From a virus: a stretch of 64,000 bases of DNA. Below, piece by piece: positions 1-9,049 of the stretch (the first letter of the stretch is position 1; the number at the start of each line of letters is the position of its first letter). The DNA lies in IMG/VR virus record IMGVR_UViG_3300045131_002298, positions 38,742-102,741 of that record, one strand, 5' to 3'. The notes beneath the pieces are model-generated. The model had not been told where the DNA came from. It did no database searches and saw only the letters and a program-made list of their open reading frames with translations. The translations under genes were made by a program, and so were the position numbers.

Positions 1-2616
1 TTATGAGCGTACCCACCCTGGCAAGTACTTCATGCTTTTATAGTTCTCAAAAGACTCTCCCGTACGCATGACTCCAAGTTCGAATTCGAGATAGTATATA
101 GCGCGGGTTGGTTGTATCAAAGCACGACACCTATAAAGGCCCCTATCTATATCCAAACCTGAATTCAAAACTGCGTTTTTTAGCTCGCCTCCGTCAAAAA
201 AAGCGTCCCGGTCCGTTTGAAGGCAGTAGTCATAGATGGCATATTTGTTTTTCCATGAGTCGAATGCAGGTTCAAGTACCCTATGAATTTCTCTCCATGT
301 AACTGGATGGTTAGGTTCAAATAGAAAGGTTCTTAGTACTGGCATAAGTGTTCTATTAACAACCGTTATGAATCTCATAACGTTTAGTTCACGAGTAGCA
401 GAAGGGGCTCTTTGTGTAGTCCTCTGCTCCCAGAACATAGCTCCCTCTATTCCAGGCATCTTTGATATCATCAAATAATTAATGCCATACTCTGCAAAAA
501 GATCTGCATAACCAGTTGATCTATAATCCTGGATATTAAAGTCAATTCCTTCTACCAGCTGAACAGCGCCTCTTCTTGGGCCTACTGGCGCATAATGTGA
601 ACCATAGTCATTATCAGTTCTACACAAGCAGGAAGCTAAATGTCCTAGATTAGGTATATATCGTTTAGCAGAATCCCTATCATCAAAGACAAGAGGGCGA
701 CCAAACCACAAGGAAAATCTATGTGAATTAAAAGCAGGATGTGTGTAATTACCAGTACCCATTCTCCAGGCTACTGTATCCTCAGGATCATTACCAGGAG
801 GAGTTGCTCCATAACCCATCATATCGCCACGATTCTCGCAATAAGTAATCATTGCATTATATACTGTTGCTGATACTGTGCCAGGAACCATAAGATCCAT
901 ACTCATGTATGTAGTATCTGCAGCATAAATGCCAGTTTGCGCAGCGGCATCCCCAATCCAGTCAGCATCATCGAACCCATCATTTGCTAAATAAGTATCA
1001 GCTGTAAGCCCCAATACTGTATAAGCATCATGTGTAACTGCCTGTAAGTGAATGTTTTCTGTATCATCGTTTGCTTGTATTTTGAGTTTATTATTATAGG
1101 AAGTAGCTGTAGCATCTGACAAACTATCATTAATTTGTATAACAACTTCAGCTAGAGTTTTAGCTGCTCCTGAAAGAGTAATGGTTTGAGGGGCGTCGGC
1201 TCCAACCTGAATCAGTAACGTATCATCAGTACCGGTAACAAAGGTAAATGGCCCGAGTTCTGAGCCCACAAAATAACCACCCTCTTCATCAATACCATTA
1301 GAACCACCATGCAAATAATCACCAGTACCATTAGCAACTGGCATATTAAGAGGCGAAGCCGTGGCAGAATGAAGATCTACAACATCCACGAGAAAAGACT
1401 GCTCGGCAACAAAGTTTACAACATATCTTTCACTCTCTGAATCCATAGACATATCTGGATAATATTCTTCCATATCACCTTGTCTATCATTTATAATTCT
1501 GAGATTAAAATAAAGATCTTCATGTAAGAGCGAATCGGTTATAATAACCTTAAGATCGTCTCCCCAATCACCTTCATTAAGAGCGTCAATTCTAAGGGTT
1601 GCCTGCGAAGAACCAGCAGCAGTCCCAGCTACCTCGTCTGTGTCAAAACCAAGAGGAGTAAGAGCGGTACTTGACGAGAACTGAAGAGTAGCGCTTGTAC
1701 CAGAAGTTAAAGTTTCAATTCTTACTTTGCCTTCATTTGCATAGACATATACATCTTCGAAAGCCTGCATTCTTTGTACAACTTGGCCTGTAGTAAGAGT
1801 AAAGTCGCCTTCTTCTCCGGCTATAGGAGCAAGAGTTAATGATTGTGTAGCTTCTCCGTCAACAGAAAGAATAAGGTTATCTGTTCCGGCTTCTGCGGCA
1901 TCGGTCGTAGTAGTAAGTGGGAGGCCCAAAAGTGCATAGGCTGAATCAGTTATAGTGATTACACCTAAAGAGTGGGTTATTGTGTTGGCCCAAACTTTAA
2001 GAACATATGCGCCACTTCCTTCGTCATAAACAGCACTGGCAGTCATACCCGTAGTATGCGCATTTATATAATCAGCAACACCCTGCGTGGTAAGAGTTCC
2101 TGTGAGCGTTAACTCCTGAGCTGTTCCAGCATTTACAGTAAAAGAAAGTTTATCTGATTCGCCTGTAACAAAAGTAAAGGGGCCAACTTCTGTTCCCAGA
2201 AATCTACCCGAGAGCTTTTGGGTAAGAGCGAAAGGACCTACTTCACTCTCAATCACAGCCACCCCTGCAGTGTCTGCTCTATCATAAAGAGTCAATTGTG
2301 CTTTAGTTGCTGTTAATGTAGTAGGATCGGCAGGATCATCGTAATGTGCGGTTCTGATCAGATTCAGTCTTGCGCCTTGTCTAAGCGCCATTTCAACTAC
2401 TAGTGGATCAGTTGTCCAAGATACTTTCTTACCGTATCTTTTCCTATACTCTTCCATGGTAGAGATAATACGGGCAACACCCATCTCACCTCTTTCTGCC
2501 TTGATGACCATGGTTACATACCCACGAACCACTTCATCAACAAATAACGATAAGTCATTTATCCGCCATATAACTCTAGCTGCGCCAAGCGTCATATCAG
2601 TAACCTCCAATATCAA
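1..2616 (-). CDS. Phage contractile tail sheath protein with inserted beta-domains
   Basis: Probable contractile tail sheath subunit of 871 residues, which would polymerise around the tail tube and contract on infection. The C-terminal third carries sheath-like features: a region with GMEGAMFWEQRTTQ-like sequence (GIEGAMFWEQRTTQ), a following LNVMRFITVVNRTL helix, and FLFEPNHPVTWREI. The N-terminal third and the core around 550-870 look like sheath. Between them are three related beta-rich repeats at about residues 142-237, 243-330 and 452-545, with the theme GPFTFVTG, D-x-L, Q-x-[IL]-TL, an IN segment and LGL at the end. These resemble surface or Ig-like insertions. The stop is TAA at 1-3, so the gene is complete. 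It is the last gene of the minus-strand virion cluster in the window; tail tube and baseplate genes would be expected further left. The sheath call is confident, the role of the inserts is inference. Confidence 0.85.
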   Translation of the reverse strand: MILEVTDMTLGAARVIWRINDLSLFVDEVVRGYVTMVIKAERGEMGVARIISTMEEYRKRYGKKVSWTTDPLVVEMALRQGARLNLIRTAHYDDPADPTTLTATKAQLTLYDRADTAGVAVIESEVGPFALTQKLSGRFLGTEVGPFTFVTGESDKLSFTVNAGTAQELTLTGTLTTQGVADYINAHTTGMTASAVYDEGSGAYVLKVWANTITHSLGVITITDSAYALLGLPLTTTTDAAEAGTDNLILSVDGEATQSLTLAPIAGEEGDFTLTTGQVVQRMQAFEDVYVYANEGKVRIETLTSGTSATLQFSSSTALTPLGFDTDEVAGTAAGSSQATLRIDALNEGDWGDDLKVIITDSLLHEDLYFNLRIINDRQGDMEEYYPDMSMDSESERYVVNFVAEQSFLVDVVDLHSATASPLNMPVANGTGDYLHGGSNGIDEEGGYFVGSELGPFTFVTGTDDTLLIQVGADAPQTITLSGAAKTLAEVVIQINDSLSDATATSYNNKLKIQANDDTENIHLQAVTHDAYTVLGLTADTYLANDGFDDADWIGDAAAQTGIYAADTTYMSMDLMVPGTVSATVYNAMITYCENRGDMMGYGATPPGNDPEDTVAWRMGTGNYTHPAFNSHRFSLWFGRPLVFDDRDSAKRYIPNLGHLASCLCRTDNDYGSHYAPVGPRRGAVQLVEGIDFNIQDYRSTGYADLFAEYGINYLMISKMPGIEGAMFWEQRTTQRAPSATRELNVMRFITVVNRTLMPVLRTFLFEPNHPVTWREIHRVLEPAFDSWKNKYAIYDYCLQTDRDAFFDGGELKNAVLNSGLDIDRGLYRCRALIQPTRAIYYLEFELGVMRTGESFENYKSMKYLPGWVRS

Positions 2617-2713
2617 TTATAAATTTGGTCTAAGCCTCTAAAAAATTATTAATTAGTTTTTTAGTATTAGGAGCTTAGGTAAATGAAAACATTAATTTTT
2701 AAGACATAATAAA

Positions 2714-3106
2714 TTATTTCTCTTTTTTCTTTTTAATAGGTACAGTAGGAGTAGTAAGGGCTTTCTCTAAATTCCATCCTTCTTCTAGTCTACTTATTAC
2801 AGCCTTAATTCCTATCTTATTATCTTTAGCATGTGCAGAAAGTGTCTTCACTTTCCCATTAAACTCAACTTTGTCTTTAGGATTTGGTGTTAAGACGGCA
2901 AAATCTTTGTCCATATTCTGCTCTTGCTGCTCTTCTTTATAGCAACCACAAGATTTTACGTTGCCATCTCTTAAGACATACTCAGTGATCTGGCACTCAC
3001 TGCCACAATCACATTGACAATTCCAAAGAGGCTCTCCGGGCTTGATGCTTTCTGCTCGAGAATTTACTGTCAACTTGCCAAATTTTCTACCAACAAGTGT
3101 GCCCAT
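2714..3106 (-). CDS. Zinc-finger and helix-turn-helix protein, HNH-less relative of homing endonucleases
   Basis: The N-terminal half (about residues 4-56) has the pattern G-x-x-FGKLTV, CQCDCG and SCGC, a zinc-binding module also present at the N-termini of the two HNH proteins at 28901 and 33106. The C-terminal part (about 80-120, FNGKVKTLSAHAKDNKIGIKA then RLEEGWNLEKAL) matches the DNA-binding C-terminal segment of the same proteins. The central catalytic part, seen in the others as GRGI-x-C-x-x-W and LDRID-x-x-x-x-YSP-x-NC-x-W, is missing. It may be a degraded homing endonuclease or a DNA-binding remnant reused as a regulator. It lies between the sheath and a small gene, 2 nt from the latter. 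Confidence 0.6.
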   Translation of the reverse strand: MGTLVGRKFGKLTVNSRAESIKPGEPLWNCQCDCGSECQITEYVLRDGNVKSCGCYKEEQQEQNMDKDFAVLTPNPKDKVEFNGKVKTLSAHAKDNKIGIKAVISRLEEGWNLEKALTTPTVPIKKKKEK

Positions 3107-3108
3107 AA

Positions 3109-3318
3109 TTATGCGTCTATCACGCTCACCATTTTTCTAGCGAGCATACCATTCTTTTTTGTAACACTTTCCGGGAGATCATCGAACTGGACAGCCTTAG
3201 ATATATGCGAAGTTTTTCCGGTTCTAAATTGTGTAAGACTAATATAAGTCCCACTATTAAGTTGTATGCCTAATTCACCATTGGTGTTATTCATTACTTT
3301 TACTAATCTATCGGCCAT
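3109..3318 (-). CDS. Small hypothetical protein in the tail gene cluster
   Basis: A 69-residue protein with a predicted beta-rich core (NNTNGELGIQLNSGTYISL). I do not recognise a family. A good ribosome-binding site (TTGGAGG on the minus strand) precedes the ATG. Its position among neck and sheath genes suggests a small virion or tail-assembly protein, but only by context. Confidence 0.55.
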   Translation of the reverse strand: MADRLVKVMNNTNGELGIQLNSGTYISLTQFRTGKTSHISKAVQFDDLPESVTKKNGMLARKMVSVIDA

Positions 3319-3350
3319 TTATTTTTGCCTCCAAAAATTTATATTAGGAT

Positions 3351-3366
3351 TTGCAATTGATTGCAA
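3351..3366 (+). repeat. Dispersed 16-bp quasi-palindrome, copy 1
   Basis: TTGCAATTGATTGCAA in the gap between two minus-strand virion genes. It is 7-bp arms around a 2-bp centre and is identical, on one strand or the other, to six further copies in the window. Confidence 0.9.
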
Positions 3367-3369
3367 ATT

Positions 3370-3987
3370 TTATTCCGCTGGACGTTCCCACAAGCCCATT
3401 TGAGTGGGAGTATTATCTATTTCTTTATCAAATAGTAGCTCTGACATAGGAACTACTGTATACGATTCTAGCTTCTCTATATGAACACCATAAACATCAA
3501 AAAGATATGATACTTTAAATAATGGTTTATGAAGTACATCCTTATTTATTGGGGCTGTAAAATCAAAGAGCAAATACTGTCCTGATATATTAGGCTCAAA
3601 ACCAAAGGGAAAAGCCTGATCCATCATCACAAGAAGCGTATCTGCATGCTCTTTTATAACCGCTTCTGTATCTATTATATACCTTAATATATAAACCCCT
3701 GGATATTGTTTAACATCATAACCAGTCGGTACTACTCTAACATTACCATTAGCTAATTGTATAGTCTTTTTTGTAGTCTTTGGTACTAAAGTTTCTATAC
3801 CGTACCTACGTCTTACTTTATCTTCTTCAAAGCCTACCCTTGATACACTAGCAAAAGGGTACTCATTATTGTCCCTTTCTCTAGCAGGCTCATAAGGAAG
3901 TACTGGTAATGTAACCCCATCAATAGCTATAAGCCTTAATCTATTTACTATAAACTCGTCTACGTCTGGGATTATATTATTGGACAC
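3370..3987 (-). CDS. Probable tail terminator or tail completion protein
   Basis: A 205-residue protein with alternating beta and alpha segments, no transmembrane segment and no signal peptide. It lies between the gene at 3991 (small neck-type protein) and the sheath, the position usually held by the tail terminator or completion protein in contractile phages. The segment YPGVYILRYIIDTEAVIKEHADTL is compatible with a tail-terminator fold, but I recognise no diagnostic motif. The function is therefore inferred mainly from gene order. Its stop is 3 nt from the dispersed 16-bp repeat. Confidence 0.45.
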   Translation of the reverse strand: MSNNIIPDVDEFIVNRLRLIAIDGVTLPVLPYEPARERDNNEYPFASVSRVGFEEDKVRRRYGIETLVPKTTKKTIQLANGNVRVVPTGYDVKQYPGVYILRYIIDTEAVIKEHADTLLVMMDQAFPFGFEPNISGQYLLFDFTAPINKDVLHKPLFKVSYLFDVYGVHIEKLESYTVVPMSELLFDKEIDNTPTQMGLWERPAE

Positions 3988-3990
3988 GTA

Positions 3991-4380
3991 TTAGCCTTTT
4001 ACCTTAACTGTAACTGCGTCACCCATCCACTGGGTAGACTCTGTTTTTTCTGGATCCATTGCACGAAGAGCAGATTTTAAATCTGTGTCATTTATAGTAC
4101 ACTTAATAGCCGCTCCCACATACGCTTTTAAATAATTTTTTTTAGCCTTTAGGAATTTCCCTAATTTAGCTTTAAAATCCTCAGGTATACCTTCTTTACC
4201 TACCCCTGGTTTAAATCTTAATTTCATACCACCCATAGATCTATTTATAAAACTATGTCGTACTGGTATTCCTGTTTCAGCTTGAAAATCCTTAGATAAC
4301 CTAGCGCCATATACATCCATAGCTTCTAACATATTTCTATGAAATAATAATCCTTCTTTTCCTGAAAACGCCAGTGTCAT
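3991..4380 (-). CDS. Probable neck or head-tail connector protein
   Basis: A 129-residue basic protein in the run between capsid and sheath genes. It sits where HK97 gp10-like neck proteins are usually found. No clear family motif was seen. The gene is spaced 3 nt from both neighbours, consistent with co-translation in the virion operon. Confidence 0.4.
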   Translation of the reverse strand: MTLAFSGKEGLLFHRNMLEAMDVYGARLSKDFQAETGIPVRHSFINRSMGGMKLRFKPGVGKEGIPEDFKAKLGKFLKAKKNYLKAYVGAAIKCTINDTDLKSALRAMDPEKTESTQWMGDAVTVKVKG

Positions 4381-4383
4381 GCT

Positions 4384-4842
4384 TTATTGAGTAAGAGCCC
4401 AAGAATCAAAAGAAAATTCGCCTGTTCCGCCCGGAACGGGAGAGATTTGTGATTCTAGCTCTTCTGCTCTCCTTACATAAAATACTGAAAAAACTTGATC
4501 GGCATCTGCAAAAGGTGTAGTATCTACATCGCAAAAAGGCTCATTCGTAGAGAAATCATACCTCTTTCCTGCTATCAAAAAATACCATGAAGAATCTAAA
4601 GCTTCTAAACCTGAAGCCAATATATCTCTTGTGAGTAGAATGACTCTCTTTGAATTCTGATTTAAAATACCAGCGTCATTGTCTATTTCTAACTTTTCTC
4701 TACGCGCCCTAACTACTTCGTCATGTACTATAGCCTTATAATTAATAATCGTAGTATCAGTTACACAAGATATAGTTTTATTAGCTACAGAGTCAAACGT
4801 AGATTCCAATAAATATTTTGCCTGTGCGCCACGAGAGGCCAT
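4384..4842 (-). CDS. Probable head closure or neck protein
   Basis: A 152-residue protein of mixed alpha/beta character ending in FDSWALTQ. It is directly downstream of the head-tail adaptor and abuts it with no gap (4842/4843). In tailed phages the gene after the adaptor often encodes the head closure protein. That is context only; no motif was recognised. Confidence 0.4.
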   Translation of the reverse strand: MASRGAQAKYLLESTFDSVANKTISCVTDTTIINYKAIVHDEVVRARREKLEIDNDAGILNQNSKRVILLTRDILASGLEALDSSWYFLIAGKRYDFSTNEPFCDVDTTPFADADQVFSVFYVRRAEELESQISPVPGGTGEFSFDSWALTQ

Positions 4843-5790
4843 TTAAGCTTCCTCTACTACTTCATCTAAAAGGGGATACACAAAATCTTCTGGGGAAATA
4901 AGAGTGCCGCCACGAATTTGGGAAATATAAGGTTTCATACGAAGATAAGCAGGAAGGGCGAATGCGCTCGTCATTGCTTGCATCATATTATATGTCGTAG
5001 TAGAAGATGTCGAACCGCCACTAGATGAGCTAGTAGAAGTAGTACTCACGTCCATAATTCCAGCTACCTTTACTTTGTCTACTATTGCATTTTGCAACGA
5101 TGTAGGAAGTAACGCTTCATCGGACATCGATATCTGCTCTAAAAGATTAGGCAATACTACCAACGAAGCCAATATAGCCTGAGCCTCTTTTATGGGAACG
5201 GGTATCATTGTAGTATCTCTTTGCACCGTTCTAGGGAAATCCAGCGCCTGATACTCATAAACCCGTTCACCTCTAATAGGCATAAATCCAATAAGCTCAG
5301 CAGCCAGTTTTAATATGTATTCTTTTGAATAACTAATATGATCTTCATACGTACCTGCTACAAAACCGAATACTGTGTATGCTGAAGTGTCTACTGGTTT
5401 TATATATAATGTATCTGTTGCTACTGTAGTAGTTATAACTATGCGTGAATCTGCTGTTGTTGTAAATGTAAATCCTGATACTTGTGCATTTAATGCAACA
5501 CATACTTGTGTTGATGTTAAAGGTATAGGATTATCATCGTCATCTAAGCTGCATGCTATAGTTATCTCTTGATCTGTACCTTCTCCTACAGCAAATAATA
5601 GTGTATCTGAGATTCCAGTAAGAGGCAAAAAAGGACCACTTACACGACCAGTATATCTTAATCCCTGATTGTCAGAAAGAGCGGACCACGATTCAGTAAC
5701 TAAACCAGTATTAGCTAATATTATTTCTGCTTCTTCTACTGTTATGTAGCTATCAGCGCTTGATCCACCAGGAGTTATTATTAAAGCCAT
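4843..5790 (-). CDS. Head-tail adaptor with an inserted beta-domain
   Basis: The N-terminus (SSADSYITVEEAEIILANTG) resembles the head-tail connector family whose members begin with NSYVSV-x-EAD. After about residue 155 the helical part resumes: KEYILKLAAELIGFMPIRG, then ALDFPRTVQRD and IPVPIKEAQAILAS, matching the family pattern of a WPR motif and a conserved final helix. Between them (about residues 44-152) is an insertion with the same theme as the three repeats in the sheath: GPFLPLTG, DTLLFAVG, QEITI, LNA and YTVFGF. The adaptor would sit under the portal and connect the head to the tail. A serine-rich, flexible stretch lies near residues 248-265. Confidence 0.7.
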   Translation of the reverse strand: MALIITPGGSSADSYITVEEAEIILANTGLVTESWSALSDNQGLRYTGRVSGPFLPLTGISDTLLFAVGEGTDQEITIACSLDDDDNPIPLTSTQVCVALNAQVSGFTFTTTADSRIVITTTVATDTLYIKPVDTSAYTVFGFVAGTYEDHISYSKEYILKLAAELIGFMPIRGERVYEYQALDFPRTVQRDTTMIPVPIKEAQAILASLVVLPNLLEQISMSDEALLPTSLQNAIVDKVKVAGIMDVSTTSTSSSSGGSTSSTTTYNMMQAMTSAFALPAYLRMKPYISQIRGGTLISPEDFVYPLLDEVVEEA

Positions 5791-5796
5791 ATTTTA

Positions 5797-6123
5797 TTAA
5801 ACCAATTTATCTTGCTTTTTATTATTAATAGGCGGCTTAATTGTGTTAGTTTTTACTGGAGTTATTTTCTTTTCTACTTCAGCCTCTTCTACTGCTTTTT
5901 GCAATGCGTCTTCTGCTTTTTCTTTTACAATTTTTTCTTGAATATTTTTTTCAATTCTAAATATTGACTTACCTGAAGAAAATTTCTGCTTAATTAAGAA
6001 TTTTGCTATACTTTCATCTACGGTTTTTACTGCGCCGCCTACAAAAGTTATATCTGCTTTATCGAAAATATAGTTATAAGTCGATCCAGGTCTACCCTGA
6101 CATGTGACTTTATATTCGCTCAT
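5797..6123 (-). CDS. Hypothetical protein between capsid and adaptor genes
   Basis: A 108-residue protein with a beta-rich N-terminal half and a charged coiled-coil-like stretch (about residues 58-90, rich in E and K), then a lysine/proline tail. Genes in this place often encode head decoration, head fibre or small connector proteins. I recognise no motif, so no function is assigned. It begins after the terminator that follows the capsid gene, and so may be expressed at a lower level than the capsid. Confidence 0.5.
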   Translation of the reverse strand: MSEYKVTCQGRPGSTYNYIFDKADITFVGGAVKTVDESIAKFLIKQKFSSGKSIFRIEKNIQEKIVKEKAEDALQKAVEEAEVEKKITPVKTNTIKPPINNKKQDKLV

Positions 6124-6154
6124 AAATCATTACCCCAAAAATTAAATTGAAAGG

Positions 6155-6180
6155 AAAAAAGGCCGCCGATTTGGCGGCCC
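6155..6180 (-). terminator. Rho-independent terminator after the major capsid gene
   Basis: On the minus strand a perfect 7-bp stem GGCCGCC / GGCGGCC closes a 5-nt loop and is followed by six T. It lies just after the capsid stop codon. A terminator between capsid and connector genes would keep capsid transcripts in excess over downstream virion transcripts. Confidence 0.9.
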
Positions 6181-6187
6181 TTGTTGT

Positions 6188-7144
6188 TTAGTAAGTTGTG
6201 GTACCCGTTGCTGTCAAGCCAGTGGCCTTAACTACTGCATCGGTTTCCTCGATAGCGAACGCGAGACGCATCGTCAAGACGATGACATGCGCACGTTCCC
6301 TAACCAACCTATCGGTTTCGATCTGAATTTTACGCTGAATTCCAAGAATCAAATTCTGAGGAAGCGTAAAAATATAATTAGCATCAGGCATCATAGCACA
6401 CGGAACTACCGGCACCCCAAAAGCCTTCAACATAGAAGCATAATCATTAGTGATTCTAACATCACCCATTGCGGTCTCTCTGAAAGACATCTGAGCCGCA
6501 AATTCTGACTCTAGGTAATGAGACACATAAAACTTCATCTGCCCTCTATTTCTGAGGTACTTTGTAGGCATAGCCTGAAGACCACGCTTAAAAATATCAA
6601 CATCAATATCAGACGGCGGGCTGGTATAATTTACCAAATGATCGTTGGCAGTTACCAATAGACCATTCATGAGCCCAATGTAAGGATCAGTCGCTGAGGT
6701 AAAGCCCAATATAATAAGCTCTTCCAGATCAATAGAGGCTCTCTCGGTGATCATAGACATGATCGTCGATTCCAACGTCCCGCGCTCAATGTTGTCTTCC
6801 AACACATCATAAGGCAGCCAGACTTCTGCTATGATTTCTTTAGTCAGAAGCTCTACCTTATCAGTAGAAGCAGCCGCTCTGGTCTGATAACCAGTTCCAC
6901 TAAGAGCCGTCCCAGATGCAGGAGCCGCCCTAAGAATTCTACTAGAAAAACCAATTTTATTGATTTCCATCGTAGGCGCATTCATAGGGACAACACGCAT
7001 TTCATTAAGGATGGTAGGTTGATCCACCAGCATACGAATAAAAGTATTTGCCTGTATCGGGTTCAAATAACCACCATTGTCAATAAGGTTCTGTACGGCT
7101 ATATCAGCCTTTTCTACTATAGTTTTTGGACTAAGTTTTCCCAT
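6188..7144 (-). CDS. Major capsid protein, HK97 fold
   Basis: A 318-residue protein that builds the icosahedral shell. Its features fit an HK97-type capsid of the kind encoded after XkdF-like proteases: an N-terminal helical stretch, a segment on P-loop/E-loop positions (IGFSSRILRAAPASGTALSG), a spine helix (ERASIDLEELIILGF) with IGLMNGLL, and the A-domain segment RNRGQMKFYVSHYLE. Gene order (protease, scaffold, capsid) supports the call. It is followed immediately by a strong terminator. Ribosome binding is by AGGAGG on the minus strand just upstream of the ATG. Confidence 0.85.
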   Translation of the reverse strand: MGKLSPKTIVEKADIAVQNLIDNGGYLNPIQANTFIRMLVDQPTILNEMRVVPMNAPTMEINKIGFSSRILRAAPASGTALSGTGYQTRAAASTDKVELLTKEIIAEVWLPYDVLEDNIERGTLESTIMSMITERASIDLEELIILGFTSATDPYIGLMNGLLVTANDHLVNYTSPPSDIDVDIFKRGLQAMPTKYLRNRGQMKFYVSHYLESEFAAQMSFRETAMGDVRITNDYASMLKAFGVPVVPCAMMPDANYIFTLPQNLILGIQRKIQIETDRLVRERAHVIVLTMRLAFAIEETDAVVKATGLTATGTTTY

Positions 7145-7175
7145 CTAAATAAATCCTCCTAAATTTTTTTTATAA

Positions 7176-8267
7176 TTACCTTCGAAGATTTCCAAAAATC
7201 CCAGAAAAAGGACTTTCGCTCTTAACAGTAGGCTCTTCTTTAATCACGGGCTCCTGAACTGAGGGTTCCGGTACATCCGCATCAATCTTTTCTACAAGTT
7301 GCTCGAGTTTCTCTAATTTAACCTTCATGGTGTCAAGAGTTTCCTCAAACTTAGCAAAAGGAACCACGGGGACTTCTTCCGCCTTAGCAACTTCTACCTG
7401 AACTTCTTCAACTTTTTCTACGACTTCTGGCTCTTCTTTCTTAACCATAGAATCCGTCTTCGCAGACAAATCTTCAATTTTCTGAGTAAGAACCGCAAGC
7501 ATCTCCAAAAGTTTTTCTTCGCTCTTATTTACAGTCTCGGCCACAACGGGCTCAGCTACAGGAGCAGGCACAGAAGCCTCCACCTTTTCAACGATAACCT
7601 CTGTTACCTTTTCATCCTTTACATCCATATTAACCTCACTTTTTTGTTCTTGTTTTGCAAATATAATATTATCTGCGCTTATATCTAAACCAGCAGAAAT
7701 AAAACTCTTAAATGCATCAAGAGATTTACCAATAATATCCCTCTTCTTCTTATTATCCATTTCATTCAATTCCATCGTACCATTTACGATAGACATCAAA
7801 TTATTAATCTCACTATAGAAGGTATCTCTAAAAGTTGTAATCCCCCTATCATCCAATTTTATCGGTCTATCCATAATTATAGATTTGTAAACAATATTGG
7901 ATCCTTCCATTTTTAAAGGGACGCCCACCACGGCAAAAACATGCTCATCCTCACTAAGTCTAACCAATTTAACTGAAGCTGGCTCCAGTTCATCAATAGG
8001 TATGCTAATGAATTTGCTATACTCACCATGGTTTTCAGTCTTCAATATTTTAAATTCTTTAGACCATTCATGCAACTCCTTATATTTATCAAAATCTTTA
8101 GCTAATGGAGTTATAATACTCTGAATAACTTCTTCCATCGCGTCCTCCGTTTTTATAATTTTAAAGGGTGTTCTGTTTGCTCCTTTATTTACTAAAGAAA
8201 TCCATTGAACATCCACATCATTCATATACTGAACCTCAGTCTCTACTTCTTCAACTATATTGGGCAT
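7176..8267 (-). CDS. Scaffolding protein, partner of the prohead protease
   Basis: A 363-residue acidic protein. The N-terminus has DVQWISLVNKGANRTPFKI, a sequence typical of proteins encoded beside XkdF-like proteases. The C-terminal half (about residues 210-350) is a long stretch rich in E, K, V and P with several predicted coiled coils, ending in SGIFGNLRR. Such composition is usual for capsid scaffolds, whose coiled coils nucleate shell assembly and are later removed by the protease. It abuts the protease gene (8267/8268). The exact boundary between scaffold and a second protease-like part is not resolved. Confidence 0.65.
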   Translation of the reverse strand: MPNIVEEVETEVQYMNDVDVQWISLVNKGANRTPFKIIKTEDAMEEVIQSIITPLAKDFDKYKELHEWSKEFKILKTENHGEYSKFISIPIDELEPASVKLVRLSEDEHVFAVVGVPLKMEGSNIVYKSIIMDRPIKLDDRGITTFRDTFYSEINNLMSIVNGTMELNEMDNKKKRDIIGKSLDAFKSFISAGLDISADNIIFAKQEQKSEVNMDVKDEKVTEVIVEKVEASVPAPVAEPVVAETVNKSEEKLLEMLAVLTQKIEDLSAKTDSMVKKEEPEVVEKVEEVQVEVAKAEEVPVVPFAKFEETLDTMKVKLEKLEQLVEKIDADVPEPSVQEPVIKEEPTVKSESPFSGIFGNLRR

Positions 8268-8960
8268 TTACTGTACCACCTCATTAAAGGAATAACGATG
8301 AGCATGACCAAACCTAACCTCAGTGGTTGAAGCTGACCTTATAATATGATTATGTCCCTGCGACATTCCAGTATTCGCTACTATTATTTTATTTTCATCA
8401 TCAAATTTTATTTTAAAGGTGTGCGTATGAGGCGGGATTAATTCATCCAAATTTTCCTGGGTATCTCCCTCTGCCTCCACTACTCGTTGAACCGTCTCAA
8501 TCTTCTGGTCTAAATTAGTAAGGCCCTCAAGAGAATAACAATTTATTTCACCCTTAAGAATTTTACCCCAAACTTCATCTGATTCTATTTTAGTAGCGCC
8601 AACCCATGCGCCTTCTACGAAGCCATCTGGATCCGACGAACGCGCTATAAAAGTTTCAACTAAATAATCCCCCGTGGGTTCGTTATTATGCATTAGGTCA
8701 ATATTATGAGTGCGCTGATTTTTCATAAAACCATAAGCGGCTTTTTTTATTTCTTCCGCTGTCATAATGTCACCGTGAGCATCTTCCTGCCCCGGAACAT
8801 ATATCTCACCAAAAACAACACGTTCATACTCTTTGTCGTCTTTTATCACTAATTTTCTAGGAATCATGCTTGCTTTAGGCCACCCTTTGAGGTATAATAT
8901 TTTATGAAAATCATAACCCATTGATTCTTTAAAATAATCTGTCGGCGTACCTAATGTCAA
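8268..8960 (-). CDS. XkdF-like prohead maturation protease
   Basis: Contains the XkdF signature VVFGEIYVPGQEDAHGDIMTAEEI-x-KAAYGFM followed by HNIDLMHN, which in this family forms the protease core that cleaves scaffold and capsid during head maturation. The C-terminal part has three HTH-type motifs (PPHTHTF, GQGHNH-like SQGHNH, FGHAHRY) that may bind metal. The longest reading frame begins with TTG at 8958-8960, but no ribosome-binding site precedes it. The same TTGACA could be a -35 box, with the real start at ATG 8921 (residue 14), which has an AAAGA sequence nearby. The start is therefore open; the product is confident. Confidence 0.8.
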   Translation of the reverse strand: MTLGTPTDYFKESMGYDFHKILYLKGWPKASMIPRKLVIKDDKEYERVVFGEIYVPGQEDAHGDIMTAEEIKKAAYGFMKNQRTHNIDLMHNNEPTGDYLVETFIARSSDPDGFVEGAWVGATKIESDEVWGKILKGEINCYSLEGLTNLDQKIETVQRVVEAEGDTQENLDELIPPHTHTFKIKFDDENKIIVANTGMSQGHNHIIRSASTTEVRFGHAHRYSFNEVVQ

Positions 8961-9049
8961 GAAAAAAGTGCTATTAATTTTAAATTAATGTTAAAAAGAC
9001 TGCGTTTCATAAGAAATAAAATTTATTTTTAGAAGCGTGCATTTTTTTC

